Notes under the pieces: generated by a model | Seen by the model: only the letters and a program-made list of their open reading frames with translations | Databases searched by the model: none | Told to the model about the DNA's origin: nothing | Shown here: one piece after another, positions 11,095 through 21,267 of the stretch | Layout: each line of letters starts with the position of its first letter | How positions within the stretch are numbered: the stretch's first letter is position 1 | Source of the DNA: Plasmopara viticola | Lineage: Eukaryota; Oomycota; Peronosporomycetes; Peronosporales; Peronosporaceae | DNA: 64,000 nt | Direction: 5' to 3' | Assembly (NCBI GenBank): GCA_001695595.3 | Contig: MBPM02000037.1 | Coordinates: 620,001 to 684,000, forward strand | Translations under genes and position numbers: made by a program

Positions 11095-11174
11095 GCTTCT
11101 TTGGCTTAGTTAGGTGAGCGTCAGTCGTCAGTCTCATTATCTGAAGGTCGCCAGTTCGATCCTGGCAGGGACCA
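11095..11174 (+). pseudogene. tRNA-Met pseudogene with 7-bp duplication
   Basis: The anticodon stem region is duplicated (GTCAGTCGTCAGTC), the D loop reads TTAGG, and the acceptor end is GGGACCA. It cannot fold as a normal tRNA. Confidence 0.8.
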
Positions 11175-11264
11175 CTAGACCAATGCTTACTATTCTGCAT
11201 CTTTTGCCTGATAAGAGTATGCTAATGGCTTTTGATTGCGTGGCGATGTAGTCATGAAATTGCC

Positions 11265-11337
11265 GCTTTTTTTGCTCAGTTGGTAGAACGTCAGTTTCAT
11301 AATGTGAATGTCGCCAGTTCGATCCCGGCAGGGAGCA
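11265..11337 (+). pseudogene. tRNA-Met(CAT) with internal T7
   Basis: The 5' part reads GCTTTTTTTGCTC. The T7 run inside the gene should terminate RNA polymerase III early. The anticodon is CAT; the anticodon stem has a G-G clash. Confidence 0.75.
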
Positions 11338-11467
11338 CTCCACCAGTGCTTACTATTCTGCTTATTCTGCCTAATAAGGAGATGCTTATGGCTTTTGATC
11401 AAGTGCCGACTATTATTTTCTTTAAGCTTTTGTTTTGATTGCGTGGTGATGTAGTCATGAGATCGAC

Positions 11468-11540
11468 ACTCCTTTGGCTCAGTTGGATATGGGTCATCCT
11501 TATAATCTGCAGGTCTCCAGTTCGATCCTGGCAGGGAGCA
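11468..11540 (+). pseudogene. tRNA-Met derivative with TAT anticodon
   Basis: The anticodon loop is CTTATAA (anticodon TAT at 11,501-11,503). The D arm (GGATATGGG) and anticodon stem are damaged. Confidence 0.7.
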
Positions 11541-11629
11541 CTAGGCCAGTGCTTACTATTCTGCATCTTTTGCGTAATAAGAGTATGCTAATGGGTTTTA
11601 TTGCGTGGCAATGTAGTCATGAAATTATC

Positions 11630-11702
11630 GCTTCTTTGGATCAGTCGGTAGAGCGTCAGTTTCATAATGTGGGTGTCGCCAGTTCGATCCCGGCAGGGAG
11701 CA
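11630..11702 (+). tRNA. tRNA-Met(CAT), diverged
   Basis: The anticodon is CAT at 11,663. The D stem reads GATC/GAGC and the anticodon stem has changes (TCAGT/TGTGG). Function doubtful. Confidence 0.6.
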
Positions 11703-11831
11703 CTAGACCAGTGCTTATTTTTCTGCATCTTTTGCCTCATTAGAGGACGTTTATGGCTCTTAAACAAGGACCGGCTATTCTTTCCTAAAAGAATTTTTTT
11801 GATCGCGTGGCGATGTAGTCATGAAATTGAC

Positions 11832-11904
11832 GCTTCTTTGGCTTTGTTGGTTGAGCGTCAGTCTCATAATCTGAAGGTCGCCAGTTCGATCCTGGCAGGG
11901 AGCA
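11832..11904 (+). tRNA. tRNA-Met(CAT), slightly diverged
   Basis: The anticodon is CAT at 11,865. The D arm is GCTTTGTTGGTTGAGC. Acceptor, anticodon and T arms are consensus. Confidence 0.75.
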
Positions 11905-12032
11905 CTAGACCAATGCTTACTGTTCTGCATCTTCTGCCTCATTAGAGGACGCTTATGGTTCTTGATCAAGCACCGGCTATTACTTTCTTAAAGTTTCTTT
12001 TGATCGCGTGGCGATGTAGTCGTGATATTTAC

Positions 12033-12105
12033 GCTCCTTTGGCTCAGTTGGTAGAGCGTCAGCCGCATAATCTGAAGGTCGCCAATTCAATCCTAGCAGG
12101 TAGAA
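12033..12105 (+). pseudogene. tRNA-Met(CAT) lacking U33
   Basis: The anticodon loop is CGCATAA: the universal T before the anticodon is G (12,065). The T arm (GCCAA-TTCAATC-CTAGC) and acceptor 3' strand are degraded. Confidence 0.7.
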
Positions 12106-12208
12106 CTAGACCAGAGCTTACTGTTCTGCATCTTCTACCTCATTGGAGGACGCCTATGGCTCTTGAACAAGGACCGACTATCATTTTCTGATGCAGTCTT
12201 GAAATTGA

Positions 12209-12227
12209 CGCTCCGTTGGCTCAGTTG
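12209..12227 (+). other. Left target-site duplication of LINE D (tRNA nt -1 to 18)
   Basis: This 19-bp sequence, C plus GCTCCGTTGGCTCAGTTG, recurs at 17,296-17,314 with one difference (G/T at tRNA nt 7). It is the 5' half of a tRNA gene; the rest was displaced by the insertion. Confidence 0.8.
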
Positions 12228-12519
12228 AAAGTTTGTCTATATAATAATTAATTTAGACGGTGTGACTTCTCAATTGTACCAGCTATAAATATAAACTATA
12301 AATACAAAAAATGCCGTCAAATGAATATCTGAACAGCAGTGGTGGATTAAAGATGGTTTGCGGCATCCAATGTGATGTGGACCATAAAGATATGTGTGGT
12401 CCACTCTAGATATGCGCTTGGGGAGGATCTGAGCCGATCTTGGTATTATATTTGAAGGTTCTTCAAAAGCTTCAGGGTTTAAATTTGGCAGGTCCTGAGT
12501 GTTGTCGGAAGGTTCTCCG

Positions 12520-12581
12520 AAATTGTTGGTTGTCGGGAGAGCTCTCATTTAAATTGTTGGTTGTCGGGAGAGCTCTCATTT
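12520..12581. repeat. 31-bp perfect tandem duplication in LINE D 3' region
   Basis: Two adjacent identical copies, 12,520-12,550 and 12,551-12,581, each beginning AAATTGTTGG and ending GCTCTCATTT. Confidence 0.9.
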
Positions 12582-12749
12582 CCGAAGTTGCCAAAAACCC
12601 CATGAGAACCAAAAATATGGTACATTCCAAGAGCCCAAAAATGTACCAATTGCGTGGTACCTCCATCGGGTCCCGACTTGGGTTGGTTTGCGCTCTTTAT
12701 TTTTGTGTTTTTTCAGAAAGACAACGACCGCGCTTGAGGAGAGCCCCAA

Positions 12750-13100
12750 CCTGGTGGAGGGATCGGAGTGTGTGCGATCTGATTCCGTTGAAGCTGTCCC
12801 GGCTTCTTCCTCAGTGAAGAAAACTCGAGACCTCGCGATAAGTCCGCTGGTAATGGCGCCGGTTCTTTTCTCGAAGAAAGAACCCTATCGGCGGAGGGTT
12901 CGGCGTGTGTTCGGTCCGATTCCTTTGAAGCGGCCACGGCTCCGACCCTCCAAGGTGTGGGTAGTTCTGAAGCTTGTGCAGATTCGGCCGAAGTTAGCAG
13001 TGCGCGTGAGGAAGGATCCCTGCCGTATGTGGGTGCGGAGTGTGTGCGGTCTGATTCCGCTGAAGCTTCCCCGGCACCGCCCTCATTACGGAAGGGTGTC
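12750..13100. repeat. Degenerate ~135-bp tandem repeat, three copies, LINE D 3' region
   Basis: The core TCTGATTCCG-TGAAGC recurs at about 12,778, 12,916 and 13,050 with similar GC-rich surroundings. On the - strand it reads as a Ser/Glu-rich repeat (SDRTH). Whether it is translated as an ORF2 tail or is 3' UTR is unclear. Confidence 0.65.
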
Positions 13101-13239
13101 CTAAGTCCTCGAGCGAAGCGGCTGTTGATGTCTTCAATCCGGAAGGCATGGAGGTTTTGTGGGGGCATCCTGGGTCGCATGTGCAGGAGCTGTGAAACCT
13201 GGAAATGAGACGTTTGAAGACGTGACGGTCGTTAACGGA

Positions 13240-16200
13240 GATTTAAAACTCTCGAATAGCATAATGTCAACTCAAAAATCTCTATCGGGTGTCGTCGGCA
13301 ATAAACTCGCCCGAACACTGGTGATTTCCGGTTGCCGGTTTGCAAAGTCACCGAACGCTAAATGTGACTTTATCGTCTCGATCACTCGCTGTAGCTTGCG
13401 ATTCTCTTATCGATCGTACAACCGCCGTTGGAAGAACCGAACGTGCGCGCAGAAAGTCGAGAAGACCACCGAGAGCGACGGAGTTACTGGTGTCGGCTGT
13501 CTTCCGTCGTACAGGCACCTGTTGCAATCCGTCCAGATCGTGTGCAGCGTCACACCTCGGAGAACATGCCAGACGTCGGCGACGACGTCCTCCCTGTGTT
13601 GCCACTCATCCCGGACGCGTATCTTCCGTGCTAGCGCAATTTCAATCCACGTCGCGCGTCTCACGAGGAGCGGCGACATCACGTGAAGCACGTTCCTCCA
13701 AAGCTGCGAAGCCAGCGCGCAGTCGAAGAACAAGTGTTGCTCCGACTCAACTGCGCTGCAGCCGTCGAGGACACACTTGCGGATGCTTGGCTTCGTGGCC
13801 TCGAGAACCCAGAAGCGCGATCGAACGGGCAGGAGCCGGAAAGCGAGCCGTCATTGGAGGTCGTCAAAGATCGGCAGCAAAAAATGCCGCAGACGCTTCG
13901 ACAGCTGTACGTGCGATTTGATCGTCTTGTCGTCAGCCCTCTCAGAGTGTGTCGTCATCGGGTGCGGTTTACGTGGAAAAGCTGACGTCTAGACGACCTG
14001 AAGATCCTTTGAACGCGGGATGTTCGGGAAAAAATATTTTTTCGCGTTGATCGTGACTCCAAGATGTGGGACAAGCAATTGGGTGTCCCTCCAAGACGGA
14101 TCGCGATCGACACCTCGAGCGCCGAGTCGATCAACGATTTGACTCGCTTCGCTGTAGAGTGCACGCAACCACTTTAGTTGTTGCCCGGGATGAGCGTTTG
14201 CGAGAGTGAAGTCGACGTGTCGTTCGGCGAATTCGCGCTGAGTCGGCCACGGAAGTCCTTCACGTGCAAAGTCAGCTAGCGAGCGGAGAGCGAAGACCCG
14301 CGAAACATGATGTCAGAAGCTGTGTTGCGACTCAGGCACCATGCCAAGGCACCGTCGGTCCGCCGTCATTGTGTCCGACCGTGTTCGCTGCTTGTAGTGG
14401 AGCTCAGGGTCGCAGTTGAACCAGATCGGCTGGCGAAGACCGGCCACAGTGCGCTCGTCCGACGGGAGGTCGCGCCACGAGATATCCCAGCGTGTACAGT
14501 GCCACCACATCAGTGTTGTCTTCCACCACGCCGACGTGTGTCGCCAGGCGATCAAGTCTCCGTGTCGACGTGGTGATATCGTCAGGAAGTCGAGTGCGTG
14601 GCGACCGCCGTATCGAGGGAGAATGGAGCGCAGCAGCTCCACGCTTGGTGTTGTCCAATTTCGAGACGCCATCACCCGAGCTGAAGGCACAAACTGGAGT
14701 AGCAGCTGAAGTCGTTGCCGCTTGAGCTGAGCTTCCAGATACGGGACTCCGAGACCTTCGTCTCCGCGCCGCTGGTACAAGAACTCGCTTGAGATCAGCT
14801 GGATGTGCGACGCGTCTCGGTCGTGCTTGCGACTCGGCACAAACCGGTTCAGCATTGACTGCCATCGACGAACGACAGCTGTCGGGACTGACACGTGCTG
14901 TGTGTAGTGCCACAAGCGCGAGAGCACCATTGTCTGCGACACAAAAAGTCTGCCTTGCAATGTCCGTGCACGCCGATACCACGACTTGAAGCCGTCGTAA
15001 AAGCGCTGGTCGAGAGACTCGAGGATGCGGTCGTCTACGGGCGACTGGCTGAACGGGATACCAAGGTACTTGACCGATCCCGACCGGTCGAGGATCTGAA
15101 CGTCCGGCATCGACGGACACTCGTGGCCGCGGTTCAGCGCCAGCAGCACCGACTTGGTCAGAATCAGCTTTGCGCCGGAGCCTTGACAGTACGCTTTGAC
15201 GAGATCAAGCTGTGCCTGAAGGTTAGCAACTGAGCTTGGGAGGAGTGTCGAGTCGTCCGCAAAGAAGACGCTCGTCGCCGTGTGGTCTTCATTTAGTCAC
15301 ACGCCGTACTCCTGCTCGATCGTCTAGATGAAAAGAAGCGCGGAGAGTGGATCTCCTTGCTTTACCCCACGCATCGGCTGAAGTGCCGGTTGAACTTCAC
15401 CGTTGATGAAAATATTCGCGAGCGGGTCGGTGTACAGCAGCTTCACCCAGCGGATAAAGCCGTCTCCGATGCCCATCGCACTTGAACATGTATTCCCAGT
15501 TCACACGGTCAAACGCCTTCTGGAAATCCAGGAACAGCGCGTACGCCTTCTCGTCACGGCTCGTCACGAGGTTATGAAGAACTGCAAGAAAGCGGACTTG
15601 GTGGTGGATCGAGCGGCCGCGAACGAACCCCTTCTCGTCGGGGTGAATCAGCTTGTCGATGACAGCCTGAAGACGGAACGTGAGCGCCTTTGACAGCACC
15701 TCAACGTCGACCGGAATCAGCGCAATTGGGCGGTAGTTTCCCGGGTCGACACGGGAGCCTTTCTTGTGCAGCAGTACCACAGCTGACTTGCGCTGCGATG
15801 CCAGCAGTTTCCCGCGCTCAAGGCAATTTTCGAACACCAGCGCGAAACACTCACCAAAGACCGCCAACGCAACCTGGTAGAAACCAGCCGTCAAGCCGTC
15901 CATCCCTGGAGAGCTTAACCGTGAGGTATGTCATGATAAGTGGGTGACGGCCTCCTTGTAAAGAGCTGGGTCAGCTGGTTTTTACCAGCGACGCGCTGAC
16001 GTTCCTGTCCAGTGCGTTGCGGTCGAGCTCAGGCAGCTTGCGAAAGAGTCCAGCAGTTTTCTTTGAAGCGCGTCGTCTGGTGGAAGTGCCTTACCGCCAG
16101 GGCTGTTTTCGTCCCCCATCTCGAGACCGCAGTGTTCGAGGAACCGGAGGTAGATCTCGTTTAAGTTAGTCGAGATGCTTCCATTTGGCGTGACGACCTC

Positions 16201-17295
16201 TTCGATGGAGACGCGCCGGAGGCTTGTGTCGAGAGAACGGAAGAAGTGCTTCGTCGACTTTTTGGAGTTCGCAGCTTGGAAGTCGAAGGCTGCGTCTTGG
16301 CTATACTGGCTCGACCTTGTCACCGTCTCTTTGTACTCGCGCATCGCCGCTTCGTACACGTCGCGGTTGTCTTCATCCGACTCGGTCTGATACTGAGCGG
16401 CCGCGCGGTCAAGCGTAATGCGGGCCTTCTCTTCGGCTTGAGCGTCTTGTGCGCGAAGTTTATTCTGGAGGCCCTGAACGCCTTGATGCTCACCTTCCAC
16501 ATCTCCCAAGTCTTGCCCGGGTTTAATGCCGACCGAACTTGCTTGAGGATGTCGTTGACCTCACGCTGAATTGCCGAAACGACTTGAGGAAGGTCGAGAA
16601 GGTATCGTGGAAATTTCCAGTATCCTCGGATATTTAGCTGGTGATCCAGACTTAAAGCTCACACTGTGCACTAGGTGATCACCGGCATGCTTTGGGTCAA
16701 AGTACTTGGCGTCGTGAAAAATTGGTTGCTGAACGATTCGGACAGCAGCACGTAGTCGGGTCGGTTCTTGCGGGGCATCGGGCCCGTGAAGACGCGCTTC
16801 GAGTCGTTGTGGATACGCCAGGCATCAGCAACGCCAAGTCGCGCCAACCAGTCAAGGCAACTCGAGCGACTAGGGTCATAGCGGAGGTCCGGTATGGAGC
16901 AGTCGAGACTAGGGTCAAGCGGAGTGTTCAAGTCGCCGAGGACAAAGTGGATCGCGGCTTCTTCGAACCCTTCTGTCGCGAAATTCGAGAAGAACGCTTG
17001 TTTCTCTTGCCCTTCGACTGGCGCGTATACATTGTGTATGTAGATGGGAGTAAGATCGACCATCACACGCACGACAAGGTATCGGCCGGAGACAGTGAGG
17101 TGGGGAACATCGGCAGGTGAGTCGAAGCCAGGAAAGTCGGAGCGCGGCAGCGTCAGGACGCCGTTACTCCGACCTCGCGTTGGTTGATGGAGCAGCGCAT
17201 TGTCGTAGCTCACGAATAGCTTGTGCGCAAATGCCGACTCGAGATGGAAGCGGAAGATGTCAAGGTGGTGGCGGTCGGTGAACTTGGTTTCTTGG
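13240..17295 (-). pseudogene. LINE ORF2 (endonuclease-reverse transcriptase), copy D
   Basis: In sense order: QETKF at the truncated start; YIHNVYAPVEGQEKQAFF; VLGDLNTPLDPSLDCS (catalytic D/N); ADAWRIHNDSKRVFTG; RPDYVLLSE; and GDHLVHSV (catalytic D-H, about 16,660). The linker has SKKSTKHFFRSLD (about 16,250). RT motifs are GNYRPIALIPVDVEVLSKAL, DEKGFVRGRSIHH, LFLDFQKAFDRVNWEYMF, MRGVKQGDPLSALLF (about 15,360), VFFADDSTLL (15,250) and GLGVPYLEAQLKRQ in the thumb. The C-terminal part has LFFDC-type zinc ligands, W-R and HLAFGDF.NRQPEIT. It is nearly complete; breaks are a frameshift near 15,480, two in-frame stops near 15,300-15,330 (between GDPLS and FADD), one near 15,915 and frame changes near 13,740. 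The domain order and FADD place it with L1/Tx1-like elements. Confidence 0.9.
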
Positions 17296-17314
17296 CGCTC
17301 CTTTGGCTCAGTTG
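17296..17314 (+). other. Right target-site duplication of LINE D
   Basis: 19 bp identical to 12,209-12,227 except one base. It supplies nt 1-18 of the complete tRNA gene at 17,297, so the insertion leaves an intact tRNA on its 5' side. Confidence 0.8.
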
Positions 17315-17369
17315 GTAGAGCGTCAGCCTCATAATCTGAAGGTGGCCAGTTCGATCCTGGCAGGGAGCA
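17297..17369 (+). tRNA. tRNA-Met(CAT), regenerated at LINE D right end
   Basis: A full-length gene with all arms pairing: anticodon CAT at 17,330, anticodon stem TCAGC/TCTGA, variable loop AGGTG. Its native 5' leader is replaced by LINE D 5' sequence, which is tolerable because Pol III uses the internal A and B boxes. Confidence 0.9.
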
Positions 17370-17499
17370 CTAGACCAGTGCTTGATGTTGTGCATCTTCC
17401 GCCACGTTCGAGGACGCTTATGGCTCTTGAACAAGCACCGACTATTACTTTCTTTAAACTTTTATTTTAATGTCGTGGCGATGTAGTCATGATATTGAC

Positions 17500-17517
17500 G
17501 CTCCGTTGGCTCAGTTG
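17500..17517 (+). pseudogene. tRNA-Met 5' half (nt 1-18) at LINE E 3' end
   Basis: GCTCCGTTGGCTCAGTTG, then LINE sequence AAAGTTGTCATG. It shares the G variant at nt 7 with the half-gene at 12,210. Confidence 0.85.
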
Positions 17518-17625
17518 AAAGTTGTCATGTATTTAATTTTAACACAACCCATACCTTCTCGGCTTGGTTAGGATTTCTACATTTACATTTTTAGTCTGAA
17601 GATTTTGCATCGTCTTGTTATCGTC

Positions 17626-18398
17626 TTATGGGAACTTCCAGTATCCGCGACCGTGAAGCTGCGTGCTGGAGCGGAGCGAGACGCTGTGTGCAAGGTGGTC
17701 GCCGGCATGCTTGGGCAAGAAGTACATGGACTTGTCGTAGAAGCGGTCACAGAACCGTTCCGACATCAAAATGTAGTCCAGCCGGTTTTTCCGTGGAAGC
17801 GGACCGGTGAATTCGCGCTTAGTGTCATTGTGGATCCGCCAGGCGTCGACGACCCCAAGCTTTGCGAGCCACTCCCGACAGCTGAAACGACTCGAGTCGT
17901 AGCGCAGATCGGGCGTAGAGCAGTCTAGTCGCGGATCAAGCGGTGTGTTCAGGTCCCCGAGCACTAAGTGCGTCGCGTCATCCTCAAATTCATCGGTCGA
18001 CAGACTCATGAAGAATTGTTGCTTCTCTTGGCGATCAACTGGCGCGTACACGTTGTGAATGTAGACGGGAGCAGGCTCGACCGTCACGTTCACGACGAGG
18101 TACCTCCCTGACACTGAAAGGCGCGATATCTCAGCAGTCGTGTCGAAGCCGGAAAATCGGAGCGTAACAGCGTTAGGACTCCATTGCATCGACCGCGCGT
18201 GGGTCAATCCAGCAACGCGTTTGGGTCATTTACGAAGATTTTGTGCGTGAAGCTCGAGTCGAGGTGGAAACTGAAGGTTGAGAGGTGTTGTGCGTCGCCA
18301 AACTTGGTTTCTTGGACGCACGACACCGAATGCTTTGAGAGGAAGTTGTCAATGAAATGGTGGCCGTTTTTCTTGATGCCGTTGGTGTTCACGGTCAT
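17626..18398 (-). pseudogene. LINE endonuclease domain, copy E (best preserved)
   Basis: ATG at 18,398 starts MTVNTNGIKKNGHHFIDNFL and SCVQETKFGD (Asn and Glu of the active site). One frameshift near 18,205 separates this from the rest: YIHNVYAPVDRQEKQQFF; LVLGDLNTPLDPRLDCS (Asp, Asn); VVDAWRIHNDTKREFTG; RLDYILMSERF (Asp); AGDHLAHSVSLR (Asp-His); GRGYWKFP. All catalytic motifs of an APE-type endonuclease are present. The domain nicks target DNA to prime reverse transcription, here by inference the tRNA-Met D-loop site. The reading frame ends at the abrupt join to the 3' tail. Confidence 0.85.
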
Positions 18399-18441
18399 CA
18401 GAAAGACGGCATTCCAGTCGGGCTGTGCAGCCGAGGCAACT

Positions 18442-19811
18442 TTAGCAACGGGTGGACAAGCCTCCCGCTACCGTCATTGCGTAGCCGTCAGCATCCACGC
18501 AGACCTTCACCACCGACGAGTCGATCGGGTAGTAACCGTCGAGCTTTCGCAGCGCCTCTAGGTCGTCGAGCAAGTGACCCTACCTGCTTACGCACGCCGT
18601 GCTTCTTGTTCGCGGTGGCGTTTTTGACCACGAGATTGACTTCCATAGACTGGAGTGCTTCAAAGTAGTTTGCAGTCGCGACGCCATCGAGCGGGTGCGG
18701 TTGCTGCTTCGTGAACAAAGCAGTGAAGTCGATGTCACTGCGTCTACGCCTCTTTTTATTCTGGACCGTCGAGAATACGTCCGCGTTGCTGCCATTCATC
18801 AAGAGTAAGATCGGAGCTTTCGTCTTGCCATCAGGACTGCCGGGGGGAGAAATTTTGCCGTTGGATCCTTCGAACGTTGAGATCGACAGAGCGTCGTCTT
18901 GGGTGCTAGGGATCTTCGCGAGCTGGTTGGTGCCAGGTGGCGAGCCATGCGGAGCTCTGCTTTGGAGCTTCCCATTGCGCTTCTTGGACTCCTCAACTTC
19001 CTTCTGCAGCGAGGTCATTCGCTTGCTGTTCGCCGCCGCTTGCGTAGGGATCGTTGGCATAGCTTGTTGATGTTTCTTGGGTTGCTTCGACGCCTGTGAC
19101 GACGACGACGGCGACTCGGCCGGAGGGTCTGGACGCGGGAAGACTTCATCGCTTGTGAGCAGGTCGATGCCGTGGAGCGAGCGATAACCATACGGTAGAC
19201 GCTCGGACTGAAACGGTGCGCTCTTGCCGTGAGCTGGGTGCAGCTTGTTGTCGAACAGGATTTGGTCACATACCGAGCCGTCACCATCAGCTTAAGTGGA
19301 CACGTGTTCGAGAGGAAGTACACTCGCCACGTCGCCGAAATGATGCCGGTAGCCATATTTACCTCGCGGAACGTGTCATAGATCGGCTTGCACCCAAAGA
19401 TGAAGAGCCGAAGCAGGACCGCGTCCGCGTTAGTGTCCGAATCGACGTTGAAAATGTCGAGGAAGTACTTGCCTGCGAGGACGTCGAACCCCTTGAACAG
19501 GAAGACACCGCCCAAGATGTTCACTTTTGTGCGCTCAAGCTTGAGGCAGGCTTCCTTTGTCTTGATCTTTACGCGTAAAGTACCGCCAGGGAGCTTCGAC
19601 ACTTGGCCGATCGCATGCTCGCTGAAAGGTTCTCAAGCGCGTCGTTACCGTGGTGCGAACCAGCCAGCGACGCCATGATCTTCTGTAGTGGAGTCTTCGC
19701 GAAAGTGCGACCCGTGTCAATGACCATGTCGTAACGCACGTGGGGCAATGCGTACGGCCGCGCTTGGTCCATCTGCGAGGCGATGAATGACCAAACACGC
19801 CCAGCAGAGTA
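18442..19811 (-). pseudogene. LINE ORF1, copy E
   Basis: From the right: MDQARPYALPHVRYDMVIDT and AGSHHGNDALENLS; after a frameshift near 19,575, KLPGGTLRVKIKTKEACLKL and VNILGGVFLFKGFDVLAGKY, then DTFREVNMATGIISATWRVY. After another frameshift near 19,280 come KSAPFQSERLPYGYRSLHGI, a basic Ser/Pro/Lys-rich linker with NKKRRRR (possible nuclear signal), VVKNATANKKHGVRKQV, and abruptly HLLDDLEALRKLDGYYPIDS and GGLSTRC with stop at 18,442. Compared with copy C, roughly the region between HGVRKQV and HLLDDL is deleted. Likely the LINE RNA-binding protein; no zinc knuckle is visible. Confidence 0.7.
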
Positions 19812-19844
19812 CTGAGGTCACCAGTTCGATCCTGGCAGGGAGCA
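19812..19844 (+). pseudogene. tRNA-Met 3' remnant at LINE E 5' end
   Basis: It resumes at CTGAGGTCACCAGTTCG and contains the T arm, acceptor 3' strand and A73. B box present, A box absent. Confidence 0.85.
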
Positions 19845-19974
19845 CTACACCAGTGCTTAATGTTGTGCATCTTCTGCCTCATCAGAGGACGCTTATGTCT
19901 CTTGAATAAGCGCCGACTATTACTTTCTTTAAACTTTTATTTTAATGTAGTTGCGATGTAGTCATGGAATTGAC

Positions 19975-20047
19975 GCTCCTTTGGCTCAGTTTGTAGAGCG
20001 TCAGTCTCATAATCTGAAGGTCGCCAGTTCGATCCTGGCAGGGAGCA
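19975..20047 (+). tRNA. tRNA-Met(CAT)
   Basis: Consensus except D-loop TTTG instead of TTGG (one of the invariant G18-G19 pair changed). Anticodon CAT. Confidence 0.8.
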
Positions 20048-20177
20048 CTAGACCAGTGCTTAATGTTGTGCATCTTCTGCCTCATCAGAGGACGCTAATG
20101 GCTCGTGATCAAGCACCGTATTTTATTTTCCCTAAACTTTTGCTTTGATTGCGTGGCGATGTAGTCATGAAATTGAC

Positions 20178-20250
20178 CCTCCTTTTGCTCAGTTGGTAGA
20201 GTAGCAGTCTCATAATCTGAAGGTCGCCAGTTCGATCCTGGCAGGGAGCA
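20178..20250 (+). pseudogene. tRNA-Met(CAT) with internal T4
   Basis: Starts CCTCCTTTTGCTC: first acceptor pair lost (C-C) and TTTT in the gene, a Pol III stop. The D stem 3' strand reads GAGT. Confidence 0.75.
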
Positions 20251-20380
20251 CTAGACCAGTGCTTAATGTTGTGCATTTTCTGCCTCATTAGAGGACGCTT
20301 ATGGCTCTTGATTAAGCACCGACTATTACTTTCATTAGACTTTTATTTAAATATCGTGGAGATGTAGTCATGGAATCGAC

Positions 20381-20450
20381 GCTCCTTTGGCTCAGTTTGT
20401 AGAGCGTCAGTCTCATATGTAGGTCGCCAGTTCGATCGTGGCAGGGAGCA
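20381..20450 (+). pseudogene. tRNA-Met with 3-nt anticodon-stem deletion
   Basis: 70 nt. CTCATATGTAGG replaces CTCATAATCTGAAGG, so the anticodon stem cannot form. Confidence 0.8.
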
Positions 20451-20580
20451 CTAGACCAGTGCTTAATGTTGTGCATCTTCTGCCTCATTAGAGGACGCTT
20501 ATGGCTCTTGATTAAGCACTGACTATTACTTTCATTAGTTTTTTATTTAAATATCGTGGCGATGTAGTCATGGAATCGAC

Positions 20581-20650
20581 GCTCCTTTGGCTCAGTTGGT
20601 AGAGCGTCAGTCTCATATGTAGGTCGCCAGTTCGATCCTGGCAGGGAGCA
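20581..20650 (+). pseudogene. tRNA-Met with 3-nt anticodon-stem deletion
   Basis: Same deletion as the previous unit, showing that the defective unit itself was duplicated. Confidence 0.8.
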
Positions 20651-20780
20651 CTAGACCAGTGCTTAATGTTGTGCATCTTCTGCCTCATTAGAGGACGCTT
20701 ATGGCTCTTGAACAAGCACGAACTATTACTTTCTTTAAACTTTTAATTTAATGTCGTGGCGATGTAGTCATGGAATTGAC

Positions 20781-20798
20781 GCTCCTTTGGCTCAGTTG
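20781..20798 (+). pseudogene. tRNA-Met 5' half at LINE F1
   Basis: nt 1-18, GCTCCTTTGGCTCAGTTG. The 3' half (nt 19-73) is at 22,624-22,678. Confidence 0.9.
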
Positions 20799-21267
20799 AA
20801 GTTTGTATATATTTAGTACAATATGACAAATGACTACCCAACTTGCCTATGTTCTAAACTTTTCTAGTGTACACATAATTTAAGTAATTCCCTTAAAGTA
20901 GGAAAATACTTAAATTAGTTTTTTTCCCCAAATTGTTTTTTAATATCCAATCACCGGCGTGAAAGGGTTTCGGTCTTACACTTTTGCCCCCGTTTTGACT
21001 TCAACTTTGGCCAAAAATGGCGAGTCAGACCTTTTACGCGTGACATCATATCTTGTCAACTGTGACCATTCAGCGGCTGCAACTTTTGGCATGTATGCAA
21101 CACATACAGCGCCCATTGCATGCTGATTGCTTACGCGTACCGAGACGCCTGGTGCTCAAACAAAGATCCGGTCTTTCAGCTCACTGTCGCGTCGTTTCGC
21201 GACGGCGTGGCTTTCGTGGGCCAACCCATAGCCGGGATCGGGTTTTGACTATATTATGTACAAAGTA

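Larger units (their letters stand above)
10650..12227 (+). repeat. tRNA-Met tandem array, left block (8 old units)
   Basis: Eight units with tRNA starts at 10,689, 10,892, 11,095, 11,265, 11,468, 11,630, 11,832 and 12,033, spacing 162-203 bp. Units are far more diverged than in the core and some lost part of the spacer. The block ends in a tRNA cut at nucleotide 18 by LINE D. Confidence 0.9.
12228..17295 (-). mobile_element. APE-type LINE copy D inserted in tRNA-Met
   Basis: A 5,068-bp non-LTR element on the - strand with the 3' end at 12,228 (AAAGTTTGTCTATATAAT read on +). The 5' end at 17,295 is truncated inside the endonuclease start, exactly at QETKF. It is flanked by a 19-bp duplication of tRNA sequence (12,209-12,227 and 17,296-17,314). 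It carries ORF2 from the endonuclease to the zinc-binding C-terminus and about 1 kb of 3' region. No poly(A) tail. 12,228-12,519 contains nothing I recognise apart from the 3' terminal block shared with copy C. 5' truncation plus a target duplication is the mark of target-primed reverse transcription. Confidence 0.9.
17518..19811 (-). mobile_element. LINE copy E: ORF1 plus endonuclease, no reverse transcriptase
   Basis: A 2.3-kb - strand element. Sense order: ORF1 (19,811-18,442), endonuclease (18,398-17,626), then only about 108 bp before the 3' junction at 17,518. The whole RT and zinc-binding region is absent, and ORF1 also has an internal deletion. The 5' side joins tRNA sequence at the 3' strand of the anticodon stem, so tRNA nt 19 to about 40 were lost rather than duplicated. 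It is either a deletion derivative mobilised in trans or a later deletion. Confidence 0.8.

Noticed and set aside
12713..13180. 155-codon - strand ORF as a separate gene
   Set aside because: Low-complexity Ser/Glu repeat within the 3' region of LINE D, in the ~135-bp tandem repeat; no start context or domain.
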